Shown: positions 20,391-35,700 of the stretch, piece after piece
How positions within the stretch are numbered: position 1 is the first letter of the stretch
Layout: each line of letters opens with the position of its first letter
NCBI GenBank assembly: GCA_963680875.1
Contig: OY804589.1
Location: 23,269,462-23,333,461 of the forward strand
Direction: 5' to 3'
Length of the DNA: 64,000 nt
Source of the DNA: Bathymodiolus brooksi
Taxonomy: Eukaryota; Mollusca; Bivalvia; Mytilida; Modiolidae
Notes under the pieces: generated by a model
What the model was told of the DNA's origin: nothing
Databases searched by the model: none
Seen by the model: only the letters and a program-made list of their open reading frames with translations
Position numbers and translations under genes: made by a program

Positions 20391-20637
20391 CAGGGCTGGA
20401 TTAAAGCCCATTTATGCCCTTAGCACAGGCCAACCTACGTGCCCGCACCTTCCACTAGAATAATGTAAACACTAACACGACCCCTTGATACCAAGACTCA
20501 ACATATTTGTCTAATGTTTAATGTTTTATTTCATTTTTCCTACATTTTGAGCCTAATATCTGGATTTTTGTGGTGCCTGCCTTGCCCCTTGATGCCCTAA
20601 CCACGTGCTTATTTTACCTAAGGGTTAATCCAGCCTG
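20391..20637. mobile_element. hAT-like MITE with 8-bp target duplication
   Basis: Ends CAGGGCTGGATTAAA and (read on -) CAGGCTGGATTAACCC are inverted. Flanks GCCTCACT (20383-20390) and ACCTCACT (20638-20645) agree in 7 of 8 bases, the duplication length of hAT elements. 247 bp, non-coding. It sits 77 bases from the start of the 26-bp array. Confidence 0.8.
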
Positions 20638-20721
20638 ACCTCACTTAGTGAGGAGGAGACAAATTTATCTGATTAAACTGAATGTATATTTAGTTATCAA
20701 TTTGTTAAGTTCTTTAACGGG

Positions 20722-23700
20722 AGATATCTTTCTTAACTTCTTGTACAAGTTATCTTTCTAAAGTTCTTGTACGAGTTATCTTTCTTAAGTTCTTGTATGA
20801 GTTATCTTTCTTAAGTCCTTGTACGAGCTATCTTTCTTAAGTTCTTGTACGATTTGTCTTTCTTAAGTTCTTGTACGAGTTATCTTTCTTAAGTCCTTGT
20901 AGGAGCTATCTTTCTTAAGTTCTTGTACGATTTGTCTTTCTTAAGTTCTTGTACTAGTTATCTTTCTTAAGTTCTTGTACGATTTATCTTTCTAAAGTTG
21001 TAGTACGAGTTATCTTTCTTAAGTTCTTGTACTAGTTATCTTTCTTAAGTTCTTGTACGAGTTATCTTTCTTAAGTTCTTGTACGATTTATCTTTCTAAA
21101 GTTGTTGTACGAGTTATCTTTCTTAGGTTCTTGTACGAGTTATCTTTCTTAAGTTCTTGTACGAGTCATCTTTCTTAAGTTCTTGTACGATTTATCTTTC
21201 TTAAGTTCTTGTACGAGTTATCTTTCTTTAAGTTCTTGTACGAGTTATCTTTCTTAAGTTCTTGTACGAGTTATCTTTCTTAAGTTCTTGTACGATTTAT
21301 CTTTCTTAAGTTCTTGTACGAGTTATCTTTCTTAAGTTCTTGTACGATTTATCTTTCTTAAGTTCTTGTACGAGTTATCTTTCTTAGGTTCTTGTACGAG
21401 CTATCTTTCTTAAGTTCTTTTATGAGTTATCATTCTTAAGTTCTTGTACGAGCTATCTTTCTTAAGTTCTTGTACGATTTATCTTTCTAAAGTTGTTGTA
21501 TGAGTTATCTTTCTTAAGTTCTTGTACGAGCTATCTTTCTTAAGTTCTTGTACGATTTATCTTTCTTAAGTTCTTGTACGATTTATCTTTCTTAAGTTCT
21601 TGTACGAGTCATCTTTCTTAAGTTCTTGTACGATTTATCTTTCTTAAGTTCTTGTACGATTTATCTTTCTTAAGTTCTTGTACGAGTTATCTTTCTTAAG
21701 TTCTTGTACGAGTTATCTTTCTTAAGTTCTTGTATGGGTCATCTTTCTTAAGTTCTTGTACAAGTTATCTTTCTTAAGTTCTTGTACGAGTTATCTTTCT
21801 TAAGTTCTTGTACGATTTATCTTTCTTAAGTTCTTGTACGAGTTATCTTTCTTAAGTTCTTGTACGATTTATCTTTCTAAAGTTGTTGTACGAGTTATCT
21901 TTCTTAGGTTCTTGTACGAGTTATCTTTCTTAAGTTCTTGTACGATTTATCTTTCTACAGTTGTTGTACGAGTTATCTTTCTTAAGTTCTTGTACGATTT
22001 ATCTTTCTTAAGTTCTTGTACGATTTATCTTTCTAAAGTTGTTGTACGAGTTATCTTTCTTAGGTTCTTGTACGAGTTATCTTTCTTAAGTTCTTGTACG
22101 AGTTATCTTTCTTAATTTCTGGTACGAGTTATCTTTCTTAAGTTCTTGTACGAGTTATCTTTCTTAAGTTCTTGTACGAGTTATCTTTCTTAAGTCCTTG
22201 TACGAGCTATCTTTCTTAAGTTCTTGTACGATTTGTCTTTCTTAAGTTCTTGTACTAGTTATCTTTCTTAAGTTCTTGTACGATTTATCTTTCTAAAGTT
22301 GTTGTACGAGTTATCTTTCTTAAGTTCTTGTACTAGTTATCTTTCTTAAGTTCTTGTACGAGTTATCTTTCTTAAGTTCTTGTACGATTTATCTTTCTAA
22401 AGTTGTTGTACGAGTTATCTTTCTTAGGTTCTTGTACGAGTTATCTTTCTTAAGTTCTTGTACGAGTCATCTTTCTTAAGTTCTTGTACGATTTATCTTT
22501 CTTAAGTTCTTGTATGAGTTATCTTTCTTAAGTTCTTGTACGAGTTATCTTTCTTAAGTTCTTGTATGGGTTATCTTTCTTAAGTTCTTGTACGAGTTAT
22601 CTTTCTTAAGTTCTTGTACGAGTTATCTTTCTTATGTTCTTGTACGATTTATCTTTCTTAAGTTCTTGTACGAGTTATCTTTCTTAAGTTCTTGTACGAT
22701 TTATCTTTCTTAAGTTCTTGTACGAGTTATCTTTCTTAGGTTCTTGTACGAGCTATCTTTCTTAAGTTCTTTTATGAGTTATCATTCTTAAGTTCTTGTA
22801 TGAGTTATCTTTCTTAAGTTCTTGTACGAGCTATCTTTCTTAAGTTCTTGTACGATTTATCTTTCTTAAGTTCTTGTACGATTTATCTTTCTTAAGTTCT
22901 TGTACGAGTCATTTTTCTTAAGTTCTTGTACGATTTATCTTTCTTAAGTTCTTGTACGATTTATCTTTCTTAAGTTCTTGTACGAGTTATCTTTCTTAAG
23001 TTCTTGTACGAGTTATCTTTCTTAAGTTCTTGTATGGGTCATCTTTCTTAAGTTCTTGTACGAGTTATCTTTCTTAAGTTCTTGTATGAGTTATCTTTCT
23101 TAAGTTCTTGTACGATTTATCTTTCTTAAGTTCTTGTACGAGTTATCTTTCTTAAGTTCTTGTACGATTTATCTTTCTAAAGTTGTTGTACGAGTTATCT
23201 TTCTTAGGTTCTTCTACGAGTTATCTTTCTTAAGTTCTTGTACGAGTCATCTTTCTTAAGTTCTTGTACGATTTATCTTTCTACAGTTGTTGTACGAGTT
23301 ATCTTTCTTAAGTTCTTGTACGATTTATCTTTCTTAAGTTCTTGTACGATTTATCTTTCTAAAGTTGTTGTACGAGTTATCTTTCTTAGGTTCTTGTACG
23401 AGTCATCTTTCTTAAGTTCTTGTACGATTTATCTTTCTACAGTTGTTGTGCGAGTTATCTTTCTTAAGTTCTTGTACGAGTCATCTTTCTTAAGTTCTTG
23501 TACGATTTATCTTTCTTAAGTTCTTGTACGAGTTATCTTTCTTAAGTTCTTGTACGAGCTATCTTTCTTAAGTTCTTTTATGAGTTATCATTCTTAAGGT
23601 CTTGTATGAGTTATCTTTCTTAAGTCCTTGTACGAGCTATCTGTCTTAAGTTCTTGTACGATTTATCTTTCTAAAGTTGTTGTATGAGTTATCTTTCTTA

Positions 23701-26700
23701 AGTTCTTGTACGATTTATCTTTCTTAAGTTCTTGTACGAGCTATCTTTCTTAAGTTCTTGTACGATTTATCTTTCTTAAGTTCTTGTACGATTTATCTTT
23801 CTTAAGTTCTTGTACGAGCTATCTTTCTTAAGTTCTTGTACGATTTATCTTTCTTAAGTTCTTGTATGAGTCATCTTTCTTAAGTTCTTGTACGATTTAT
23901 CTTTCTTAAGTTCTTGTACGAGTCATTTTTCTTAAGTTCTTGTACGATTTATCTTTCTAAATTTGTTGTACGAGTTATCTTTCTTAAGTTCTTGTACGAG
24001 TCATCTTTCTTAAGTTCTTGTACAATTTATCTTTCTTAAGTTATTGTACGAGTTATCTTTCTTAGGTTCTTGTACGAGTTATCATTCTTAAGTTCTTGTA
24101 TGAGTTATCTTTCTTAAGTCCTTGTACGAGCTATCTTTCTTAAGTTCTTGTACGATTTATCTTTCTTAAGTTGTTGTACAGGGTTATATTTCTTAAGTTC
24201 TTGTACAATTTATCTTTCTTAAGTTCTTGTACGAGTTATCTTTCTTAAGTTCTGGTATGAGTTATCTTTCTTAAGTTCTTGTACGAGTTATCTTTCTTAA
24301 GTTCTTGTACGAGTTATCTTTCTTAAGTTCTTGTATGAGTTATCTTTCTTAAGTTCTTGTACGAGTTATCTTTCTTAAGTTCTTGTACGAATTATCTTTC
24401 TTAGGTTCTTGTACGAGTTATCTTTCTTAAGTTCTTTTATGAGTTATCTTTCTTAAGTTCTTGTACGAGCTATCTTTCTTAAGTTCTTTTATGAGTTATC
24501 ATTCTTAAGTTCTTGTATGAGTTATCTTTCTTAAGTCCTTGTACGAGCTATCTTTCTTAAGTTCTTGTACGATTTATCTTTCTAATGTTGTTGTATGAGT
24601 TATCTTTCTTAAGTTCTTGTACGAGCTATCTTTCTTAAGTTCTTGTACGATTTATCTTTCTTAAGTTCTTGTACGATTTATCTTTCTTAAGTTCTTGTAC
24701 GAGTCATCTTTCTTAAGTTCTTGTACGATTTATCTTTCTTAGGTTCTTGTACGATTTATCTTTCTTAAGTTCTTGTACGAGTTATCTTTCTTAAGTTCTT
24801 GTACGATTTATCTTTCTAATGTTGTTGTACGAGTTATCTTTCTTAGGTTCTTGTACGAGTTATCTTTCTTAAGTTCTTGTACGAGTCATCTTTCTTAAGT
24901 TCTTGTACGATTTATCTTTCTACAGTTGTTGTACGAGTTATCTTTCTTAAGTTCTTGTACGATTTATCTTTCTTAAGTTCTTGTATGATTTATCTTTCTA
25001 AAGTTGTTGTACGAGTTATCTTTCTTAGGTTCTTGTACGAGTTATCTTTCTTAAGTTCTTGTACGAGTTATCTTTCTTAATTTCTGGTACGAGTTATCTT
25101 TCTTAAGTTCTTGTACGAGTTATCTTTCTTAAGTTCTTGTACGAGTTATCTTTCTTAAGTCCTTGTACGAGCTATCTTTCTTAAGTTCTTGTACGATTTG
25201 TCTTTCTTAAGTTCTTGTACTAGTTATCTTTCTTAAGTTCTTGTACGATTTATCTTTCTAAAGTTGTTGTACGAGTTATCTTTCTTAAGTTCTTGTACTA
25301 GTTATCTTTCTTAAGTTCTTGTACGAGTTATCTTTCTTAAGTTCTTGTACGATTTATCTTTCTAAAGTTGTTGTACGAGTTATCTTTCTTAGGTTCTTGT
25401 ATGAGTTATCTTTCTTAAGTTCTTGTACGATTTATCTTTCTTAAGTTCTTGTACGAGTTATCTTTCTTAAGTTCTTGTACGAGTTATCTTTCTTAAGTTC
25501 TTGTACGATTTATCTTTCTTAAGTTCTTGTACGAGTTATCTTTCTTAGGTTCTTGTACGAGCTATCTTTCTTAAGTTCTTTTATGAGTTATCATTCTTAA
25601 GTTCTTGTATGAGTTATCTTTCTTAAGTCCTTGTACGAGCTATCTTTCTTAAGTTCTTGTACGATTTATCTTTCTAAAGTTGTTGTATGAGTTATCTTTC
25701 TTAAGTTCTTGTACGAGCTATCTTTCTTAAGTTCTTGTACGATTTATCTTTCTTAAGTTCTTGTACGATTTATCTTTCTTAAGTTCTTGTACGAGTCATT
25801 TTTCTTAAGTTCTTGTACGATTTATCTTTCTTAAGTTCTTGTACGATTTATCTTTCTTAAGTTCTTGTACGAGTTATCTTTCTTAAGTTCTTGTACGAGT
25901 TATCTTTCTTAAGTTCTTGTATGGGTCATCTTTCTTAAGTTCTTGTACGAGTTATCTTTCTTAAGTTCTTGTATGAGTTATCTTTCTTAAGTTCTTGTAC
26001 GATTTATCTTTCTTAAGTTCTTGTACGAGTTATCTTTCTTAAGTTCTTGTACGATTTATCTTTCTAAAGTTGTTGTACGAGTTATCTTTCTTAGGTTCTT
26101 GTACGAGTTATCTTTCTTAAGTTCTTGTACGAGTCATCTTTCTTAAGTTCTTGTACGATTTATCTTTCTACAGTTGTTGTACGAGTTATCTTTCTTAAGT
26201 TCTTGTACGATTTATCTTTCTAAAGTTGTAGTACGAGTTATCTTTCTTAAGTTCTTGTACTAGTTATCTTTCTTAAGTTCTTGTACGATTTATCTTTCTA
26301 CAGTTGTTGTACGAGTTATCTTTCTTAAGTTCTTGTACGATTTATCTTTCTAAAGTTGTAGTACGAGTTATCTTTCTTAAGTTCTTGTACTAGTTATCTT
26401 TCTTAAGTTCTTGTACGAGTTATCTTTCTTAAGTTCTTGTACGATTTATCTTTCTAAAGTTGTTGTACGAGTTATCTTTCTTAGGTTCTTGTACGAGTCA
26501 TCTTTCTTAAGTTCTTGTACGATTTATCTTTCTTAAGTTCTTGTACGAGTTATCTTTCTTTAAGTTCTTGTACGAGTTATCTTTCTTAAGTTCTTGTACG
26601 AGTTATCTTTCTTAAGTTCTTGTACGATTTATCTTTCTTAAGTTCTTGTACGAGTTATCTTTCTTAAGTTCTTGTACGATTTATCTTTCTTAAGTTCTTG

Positions 26701-29700
26701 TACGAGTTATCTTTCTTAGGTTCTTGTACGAGCTATCTTTCTTAAGTTCTTTTATGAGTTATCATTCTTAAGTTCTTGTATGAGTTATCTTTCTTAAGTC
26801 CTTGTACGAGCTATCTTTCTTAAGTTCTTGTACGATTTATCTTTCTAAAGTTGTTGTACGAGTTATCTTTCTTAGGTTCTTGTACGAGTCATCTTTCTTA
26901 AGTTCTTGTACGATTTATCTTTCTTAAGTTCTTGTACGAGTTATCTTTCTTTAAGTTCTTGTACGAGTTATCTTTCTTAAGTTCTTGTACGAGTTATCTT
27001 TCTTAAGTTCTTGTACGATTTATCTTTCTTAAGTTCTTGTACGAGTTATCTTTCTTAAGTTCTAGTACGATTTATCTTTCTTAAGTTCTTGTACGAGTTA
27101 TCTTTCTTAGGTTCTTGTACGAGCTATCTTTCTTAAGTTCTTTTATGAGTTATCATTCTTAAGTTCTTGTATGAGTTATCTTTCTTAAGTCCTTGTACGA
27201 GCTATCTTTCTTAAGTTCTTGTACGATTTATCTTTCTAAAGTTGTTGTATGAGTTATCTTTCTTAAGTTCTTGTACGAGCTATCTTTCTTAAGTTCTTGT
27301 ACGATTTATCTTTCTTAAGTTCTTGTACGATTTATCTTTCTTAAGTTCTTGTACGAGTCATCTTTCTTAAGTTCTTGTACGATTTATCTTTCTTAAGTTC
27401 TTGTACGATTTATCTTTCTTAAGTTCTTGTACGAGTTATCTTTCTTAAGTTCTTGTACGAGTTATCTTTCTTAAGTTCTTGTATGGGTCATCTTTCTTAA
27501 GTTCTTGTACAAGTTATCTTTCTTAAGTTCTTGTACGAGTTATCTTTCTTAAGTTCTTGTACGATTTATCTTTCTTAAGTTCTTGTACGAGTCATCTTTC
27601 TTAAGTTCTTGTACGATTTATCTTTCTACAGTTGTTGTACGAGTTATCTTTCTTAAGTTCTTGTACGATTTATCTTTCTTAAGTTCTTGTACGATTTATC
27701 TTTCTAAAGTTGTTGTACGAGTTATCTTTCTTAGGTTCTTGTACGAGTTATCTTTCTTAAGTTCTTGTACGAGTTATCTTTCTTAATTTCTGGTACGAGT
27801 TATCTTTCTTAAGTTCTTGTACGAGTTATCTTTCTTAAGTTCTTGTACGAGTTATCTTTCTTAAGTCCTTGTACGAGCTATCTTTCTTAAGTTCTTGTAC
27901 GATTTGTCTTTCTTAAGTTCTTGTACTAGTTATCTTTCTTAAGTTCTTGTACGATTTATCTTTCTAAAGTTGTTGTACGAGTTATCTTTCTTAAGTTCTT
28001 GTACTAGTTATCTTTCTTAAGTTCTTGTACGAGTTATCTTTCTTAAGTTCTTGTACGATTTATCTTTCTAAAGTTGTTGTACGAGTTATCTTTCTTAGGT
28101 TCTTGTACGAGTTATCTTTCTTAAGTTCTTGTACGAGTCATCTTTCTTAAGTTCTTGTACGATTTATCTTTCTTAAGTTCTTGTACGAGTTATCTTTCTT
28201 AAGTTCTTGTACGAGTTATCTTTCTTAAGTTCTTGTATGGGTTATCTTTCTTAAGTTCTTGTACGAGTTATCTTTCTTAAGTTCTTGTACGAGTTATCTT
28301 TCTTATGTTCTTGTACGATTTATCTTTCTTAGGTTCTTGTACGAGTTATCTTTCTTAAGTTCTTGTACGATTTATCTTTCTTAAGTTCTTGTACGAGTTA
28401 TCTTTCTTAGGTTCTTGTACGAGCTATCTTTCTTAAGTTCTTTTATGAGTTATCATTCTTAAGTTCTTGTATGAGTTATCTTTCTTAAGTCCTTGTACGA
28501 GCTATCTTTCTTAAGTTCTTGTACGATTTATCTTTCTTAAGTTGTTGTATGAGTTATCTTTCTTAAGTTCTTGTACGAGCTATCTTTCTTAAGTTCTTGT
28601 ACGATTTATCTTTCTTAAGTTCTTGTACGATTTATCTTTCTTAAGTTCTTGTACGAGTCATTTTTCTTAAGTTCTTGTACGATTTATCTTTCTTAAGTTC
28701 TTGTACGATTTATCTTTCTTAAGTTCTTGTACGAGTTATCTTTCTTAAGTTCTTGTACGAGTTATCTTTCTTAAGTTCTTGTATGGGTCATCTTTCTTAA
28801 GTTCTTGTACGAGTTATCTTTCTTAAGTTCTTGTATGAGTTATCTTTCTTAAGTTCTTGTACGATTTATCTTTCTTAAGTTCTTGTACGAGTTATCTTTC
28901 TTAAGTTCTTGTACGATTTATCTTTCTAAAGTTGTTGTACGAGTTATCTTTCTTAGGTTCTTCTACGAGTTATCTTTCTTAAGTTCTTGTACGAGTCATC
29001 TTTCTTAAGTTCTTGTACGATTTATCTTTCTACAGTTGTTGTACGAGTTATCTTTCTTAAGTTCTTGTACGATTTATCTTTCTTAAGTTCTTGTACGATT
29101 TATCTTTCTAAAGTTGTTGTACGAGTTATCTTTCTTAGGTTCTTGTACGAGTCATCTTTCTTAAGTTCTTGTACGATTTATCTTTCTACAGTTGTTGTGC
29201 GAGTTATCTTTCTTAAGTTCTTGTACGAGTCATCTTTCTTAAGTTCTTGTACGATTTATCTTTCTTAAGTTCTTGTACGAGTTATCTTTCTTAAGTTCTT
29301 GTACGAGCTATCTTTCTTAAGTTCTTTTATGAGTTATCATTCTTAAGGTCTTGTATGAGTTATCTTTCTTAAGTCCTTGTACGAGCTATCTGTCTTAAGT
29401 TCTTGTACGATTTATCTTTCTAAAGTTGTTGTATGAGTTATCTTTCTTAAATTCTTGTACGATTTATCTTTCTTAAGTTCTTGTACGAGCTATCTTTCTT
29501 AAGTTCTTGTACGATTTATCTTTCTTAAGTTCTTGTACGATTTATCTTTCTTAAGTTCTTGTACGAGCTATCTTTCTTAAGTTCTTGTACGATTTATCTT
29601 TCTTAAGTTCTTGTATGAGTCATCTTTCTTAAGTTCTTGTACGATTTATCTTTCTTAAGTTCTTGTACGAGTCATTTTTCTTAAGTTCTTGTACGATTTA

Positions 29701-32700
29701 TCTTTCTAAATTTGTTGTACGAGTTATCTTTCTTAAGTTCTTGTACGAGTCATCTTTCTTAAGTTCTTGTACAATTTATCTTTCTTAAGTTATTGTACGA
29801 GTTATCTTTCTTAGGTTCTTGTACGAGTTATCATTCTTAAGTTCTTGTATGAGTTATCTTTCTTAAGTCCTTGTACGAGCTATCTTTCTTAAGTTCTTGT
29901 ACGATTTATCTTTCTTAAGTTGTTGTACAGGGTTATATTTCTTAAGTTCTTGTACAATTTATCTTTCTTAAGTTCTTGTACGAGTTATCTTTCTTAAGTT
30001 CTGGTATGAGTTATCTTTCTTAAGTTCTTGTACGAGTTATCTTTCTTAAGTTCTTGTACGAGTTATCTTTCTTAAGTTCTTGTATGAGTTATCTTTCTTA
30101 AGTTCTTGTACGAGTTATCTTTCTTAAGTTCTTGTACGAATTATCTTTCTTAGGTTCTTGTACGAGTTATCTTTCTTAAGTTCTTTTATGAGTTATCTTT
30201 CTTAAGTTCTTGTACGAGCTATCTTTCTTAAGTTCTTTTATGAGTTATCATTCTTAAGTTCTTGTATGAGTTATCTTTCTTAAGTCCTTGTACGAGCTAT
30301 CTTTCTTAAGTTCTTGTACGATTTATCTTTCTAAAGTTGTTGTATGAGTTATCTTTCTTAAGTTCTTGTACGAGCTATCTTTCTTAAGTTCTTGTACGAT
30401 TTATCTTTCTTAAGTTCTTGTACGATTTATCTTTCTTAAGTTCTTGTACGAGTCATCTTTCTTAAGTTCTTGTACGATTTATCTTTCTTAGGTTCTTGTA
30501 CGATTTATCTTTCTTAAGTTCTTGTACGAGTTATCTTTCTTAAGTTCTTGTACGATTTATCTTTTTAATGTTGTTGTACGAGTTATCTTTCTTAGGTTCT
30601 TGTACGAGTTATCTTTCTTAAGTTCTTGTACGAGTCATCTTTCTTAAGTTCTTGTACGATTTATCTTTCTACAGTTGTTGTACGAGTTATCTTTCTTAAG
30701 TTCTTGTACGATTTATCTTTCTTAAGTTCTTGTATGATTTATCTTTCTAAAGTTGTTGTACGAGTTATCTTTCTTAGGTTCTTGTACGAGTTATCTTTCT
30801 TAAGTTCTTGTACGAGTTATCTTTCTTAATTTCTGGTACGAGTTATCTTTCTTAAGTTCTTGTACGAGTTATCTTTCTTAAGTTCTTGTACGAGTTATCT
30901 TTCTTAAGTCCTTGTACGAGCTATCTTTCTTAAGTTCTTGTACGATTTGTCTTTCTTAAGTTCTTGTACTAGTTATCTTTCTTAAGTTCTTGTACGATTT
31001 ATCTTTCTAAAGTTGTTGTACGAGTTATCTTTCTTAAGTTCTTGTACTAGTTATCTTTCTTAAGTTCTTGTACGAGTTATCTTTCTTAAGTTCTTGTACG
31101 ATTTATCTTTCTAAAGTTGTTGTACGAGTTATCTTTCTTAGGTTCTTGTATGAGTTATCTTTCTTAAGTTCTTGTACGATTTATCTTTCTTAAGTTCTTG
31201 TACGAGTTATCTTTCTTAAGTTCTTGTACGAGTTATCTTTCTTAAGTTCTTGTACGATTTATCTTTCTTAAGTTCTTGTACGAGTTATCTTTCTTAAGTT
31301 CTTGTACGATTTATCTTTCTTAAGTTCTTGTACGAGTTATCTTTCTTAGGTTCTTGTACGAGCTATCTTTCTTAAGTTCTTTTATGAGTTATCATTCTTA
31401 AGTTCTTGTATGAGTTATCTTTCTTAAGTCCTTGTACGAGCTATCTTTCTTAAGTTCTTGTACGATTTATCTTTCTAAAGTTGTTGTATGAGTTATCTTT
31501 CTTAAGTTCTTGTACGAGCTATCTTTCTTAAGTTCTTGTACGATTTATCTTTCTTAAGTTCTTGTACGATTTATCTTTCTTAAGTTCTTGTACGAGTCAT
31601 TTTTCTTAAGTTCTTGTACGATTTATCTTTCTTAAGTTCTTGTACGATTTATCTTTCTTAAGTTCTTGTACGAGTTATCTTTCTTAAGTTCTTGTACGAG
31701 TTATCTTTCTTAAGTTCTTGTATGGGTCATCTTTCTTAAGTTCTTGTACGAGTTATCTTTCTTAAGTTCTTGTACGAGTTATCTTTCTTAAGTTCTTGTA
31801 CGATTTATCTTTCTAAAGTTGTTGTACGAGTTATCTTTCTTAGGTTCTTGTACGAGTTATCTTTCTTAAGTTCTTGTACGAGTCATCTTTCTTAAGTTCT
31901 TGTACGATTTATCTTTCTACAGTTGTTGTACGAGTTATCTTTCTTAAGTTCTTGTACGATTTATCTTTCTAAAGTTGTAGTACGAGTTATCTTTCTTAAG
32001 TTCTTGTACTAGTTATCTTTCTTAAGTTCTTGTACGAGTTATCTTTCTTAAGTTCTTGTACGATTTATCTTTCTAAAGTTGTTGTACGAGTTATCTTTCT
32101 TAGGTTCTTGTACGAGTTATCTTTCTTAAGTTCTTGTACGAGTCATCTTTCTTAAGTTCTTGTACGATTTATCTTTCTTAAGTTCTTGTACGAGTTATCT
32201 TTCTTTAAGTTCTTGTACGAGTTATCTTTCTTAAGTTCTTGTACGAGTTATCTTTCTTAAGTTCTTGTACGATTTATCTTTCTTAAGTTCTTGTACGAGT
32301 TATCTTTCTTAAGTTCTTGTACGATTTATCTTTCTTAAGTTCTTGTACGAGTTATCTTTCTTAGGTTCTTGTACGAGCTATCTTTCTTAAGTTCTTTTAT
32401 GAGTTATCATTCTTAAGTTCTTGTATGAGTTATCTTTCTTAAGTCCTTGTACGAGCTATCTTTCTTAAGTTCTTGTACGATTTATCTTTCTAAAGTTGTT
32501 GTATGAGTTATCTTTCTTAAGTTCTTGTACGAGCTATCTTTCTTAAGTTCTTGTACGATTTATCTTTCTTAAGTTCTTGTACGATTTATCTTTCTTAAGT
32601 TCTTGTACGAGTCATCTTTCTTAAGTTCTTGTACGATTTATCTTTCTTAAGTTCTTGTACGATTTATCTTTCTTAAGTTCTTGTACGAGTTATCTTTCTT

Positions 32701-35700
32701 AAGTTCTTGTACGAGTTATCTTTCTTAAGTTCTTGTATGGGTCATCTTTCTTAAGTTCTTGTACAAGTTATCTTTCTTAAGTTCTTGTACGAGTTATCTT
32801 TCTTAAGTTCTTGTACGATTTATCTTTCTTAAGTTCTTGTACGAGTTATCTTTCTTAAGTTCTTGTACGATTTATCTTTCTAAAGTTGTTGTACGAGTTA
32901 TCTTTCTTAGGTTCTTGTACGAGTTATCTTTCTTAAGTTCTTGTACGAGTCATCTTTCTTAAGTTCTTGTACGATTTATCTTTCTACAGTTGTTGTACGA
33001 GTTATCTTTGTTAAGTTCTTGCACGATTTATCTTTCTTAAGTTCTTGTACGATTTATCTTTCTAAAGTTGTTGTACGAGTTATCTTTCTTAAGTTCTTGT
33101 ACGAGTTATCTTTCTTAAGTTCTTGTATGAGTTATCTTTCTTAAGTTCTTGTACGAGTTATCTTTCTTAAGTTCTTGTACGAATTATCTTTCTTAGGTTC
33201 TTGTACGAGTTATCTTTCTTAAGTTCTTTTATGAGTTATCTTTCTTAAGTTCTTGTACGAGCTATCTTTCTTAAGTTCTTTTATGAGTTATCATTCTTAA
33301 GTTCTTGTATGAGTTATCTTTCTTAAGTCCTTGTACGAGCTATCTTTCTTAAGTTCTTGTACGATTTATCTTTCTAAAGTTGTTGTATGAGTTATCTTTC
33401 TTAAGTTCTTGTACGAGCTATCTTTCTTAAGTTCTTGTACGATTTATCTTTCTTAAGTTCTTGTACGATTTATCTTTCTTAAGTTCTTGTACGAGTCATC
33501 TTTCTTAAGTTCTTGTACGATTTATCTTTCTTAGGTTCTTGTACGATTTATCTTTCTTAAGTTCTTGTACGAGTTATCTTTCTTAAGTTCTTGTACGATT
33601 TATCTTTTTAATGTTGTTGTACGAGTTATCTTTCTTAGGTTCTTGTACGAGTTATCTTTCTTAAGTTCTTGTACGAGTCATCTTTCTTAAGTTCTTGTAC
33701 GATTTATCTTTCTACAGTTGTTGTACGAGTTATCTTTCTTAAGTTCTTGTACGATTTATCTTTCTTAAGTTCTTGTATGATTTATCTTTCTAAAGTTGTT
33801 GTACGAGTTATCTTTCTTAGGTTCTTGTACGAGTTATCTTTCTTAAGTTCTTGTACGAGTTATCTTTCTTAATTTCTGGTACGAGTTATCTTTCTTAAGT
33901 TCTTGTACGAGTTATCTTTCTTAAGTTCTTGTACGAGTTATCTTTCTTAAGTCCTTGTACGAGCTATCTTTCTTAAGTTCTTGTACGATTTGTCTTTCTT
34001 AAGTTCTTGTACTAGTTATCTTTCTTAAGTTCTTGTACGATTTATCTTTCTAAAGTTGTTGTACGAGTTATCTTTCTTAAGTTCTTGTACTAGTTATCTT
34101 TCTTAAGTTCTTGTACGAGTTATCTTTCTTAAGTTCTTGTACGATTTATCTTTCTAAAGTTGTTGTACGAGTTATCTTTCTTAGGTTCTTGTATGAGTTA
34201 TCTTTCTTAAGTTCTTGTACGATTTATCTTTCTTAAGTTCTTGTACGAGTTATCTTTCTTAAGTTCTTGTACGAGTTATCTTTCTTAAGTTCTTGTACGA
34301 TTTATCTTTCTTAAGTTCTTGTACGAGTTATCTTTCTTAAGTTCTTGTACGATTTATCTTTCTTAAGTTCTTGTACGAGTTATCTTTCTTAGGTTCTTGT
34401 ACGAGCTATCTTTCTTAAGTTCTTTTATGAGTTATCATTCTTAAGTTCTTGTATGAGTTATCTTTCTTAAGTCCTTGTACGAGCTATCTTTCTTAAGTTC
34501 TTGTACGATTTATCTTTCTAAAGTTGTTGTATGAGTTATCTTTCTTAAGTTCTTGTACGAGCTATCTTTCTTAAGTTCTTGTACGATTTATCTTTCTTAA
34601 GTTCTTGTACGATTTATCTTTCTTAAGTTCTTGTACGAGTCATTTTTCTTAAGTTCTTGTACGATTTATCTTTCTTAAGTTCTTGTACGATTTATCTTTC
34701 TTAAGTTCTTGTACGAGTTATCTTTCTTAAGTTCTTGTACGAGTTATCTTTCTTAAGTTCTTGTATGGGTCATCTTTCTTAAGTTCTTGTACGAGTTATC
34801 TTTCTTAAGTTCTTGTACGAGTTATCTTTCTTAAGTTCTTGTACGATTTATCTTTCTAAAGTTGTTGTACGAGTTATCTTTCTTAGGTTCTTGTACGAGT
34901 TATCTTTCTTAAGTTCTTGTACGAGTCATCTTTCTTAAGTTCTTGTACGATTTATCTTTCTACAGTTGTTGTACGAGTTATCTTTCTTAAGTTCTTGTAC
35001 GATTTATCTTTCTAAAGTTGTAGTACGAGTTATCTTTCTTAAGTTCTTGTACTAGTTATCTTTCTTAAGTTCTTGTACGAGTTATCTTTCTTAAGTTCTT
35101 GTACGATTTATCTTTCTAAAGTTGTTGTACGAGTTATCTTTCTTAGGTTCTTGTACGAGTTATCTTTCTTAAGTTCTTGTACGAGTCATCTTTCTTAAGT
35201 TCTTGTACGATTTATCTTTCTTAAGTTCTTGTACGAGTTATCTTTCTTTAAGTTCTTGTACGAGTTATCTTTCTTAAGTTCTTGTACGAGTTATCTTTCT
35301 TAAGTTCTTGTACGATTTATCTTTCTTAAGTTCTTGTACGAGTTATCTTTCTTAAGTTCTTGTACGATTTATCTTTCTTAAGTTCTTGTACGAGTTATCT
35401 TTCTTAGGTTCTTGTACGAGCTATCTTTCTTAAGTTCTTTTATGAGTTATCATTCTTAAGTTCTTGTATGAGTTATCTTTCTTAAGTCCTTGTACGAGCT
35501 ATCTTTCTTAAGTTCTTGTACGATTTATCTTTCTAAAGTTGTTGTATGAGTTATCTTTCTTAAGTTCTTGTACGAGCTATCTTTCTTAAGTTCTTGTACG
35601 ATTTATCTTTCTTAAGTTCTTGTACGATTTATCTTTCTTAAGTTCTTGTACGAGTCATCTTTCTTAAGTTCTTGTACGATTTATCTTTCTTAAGTTCTTG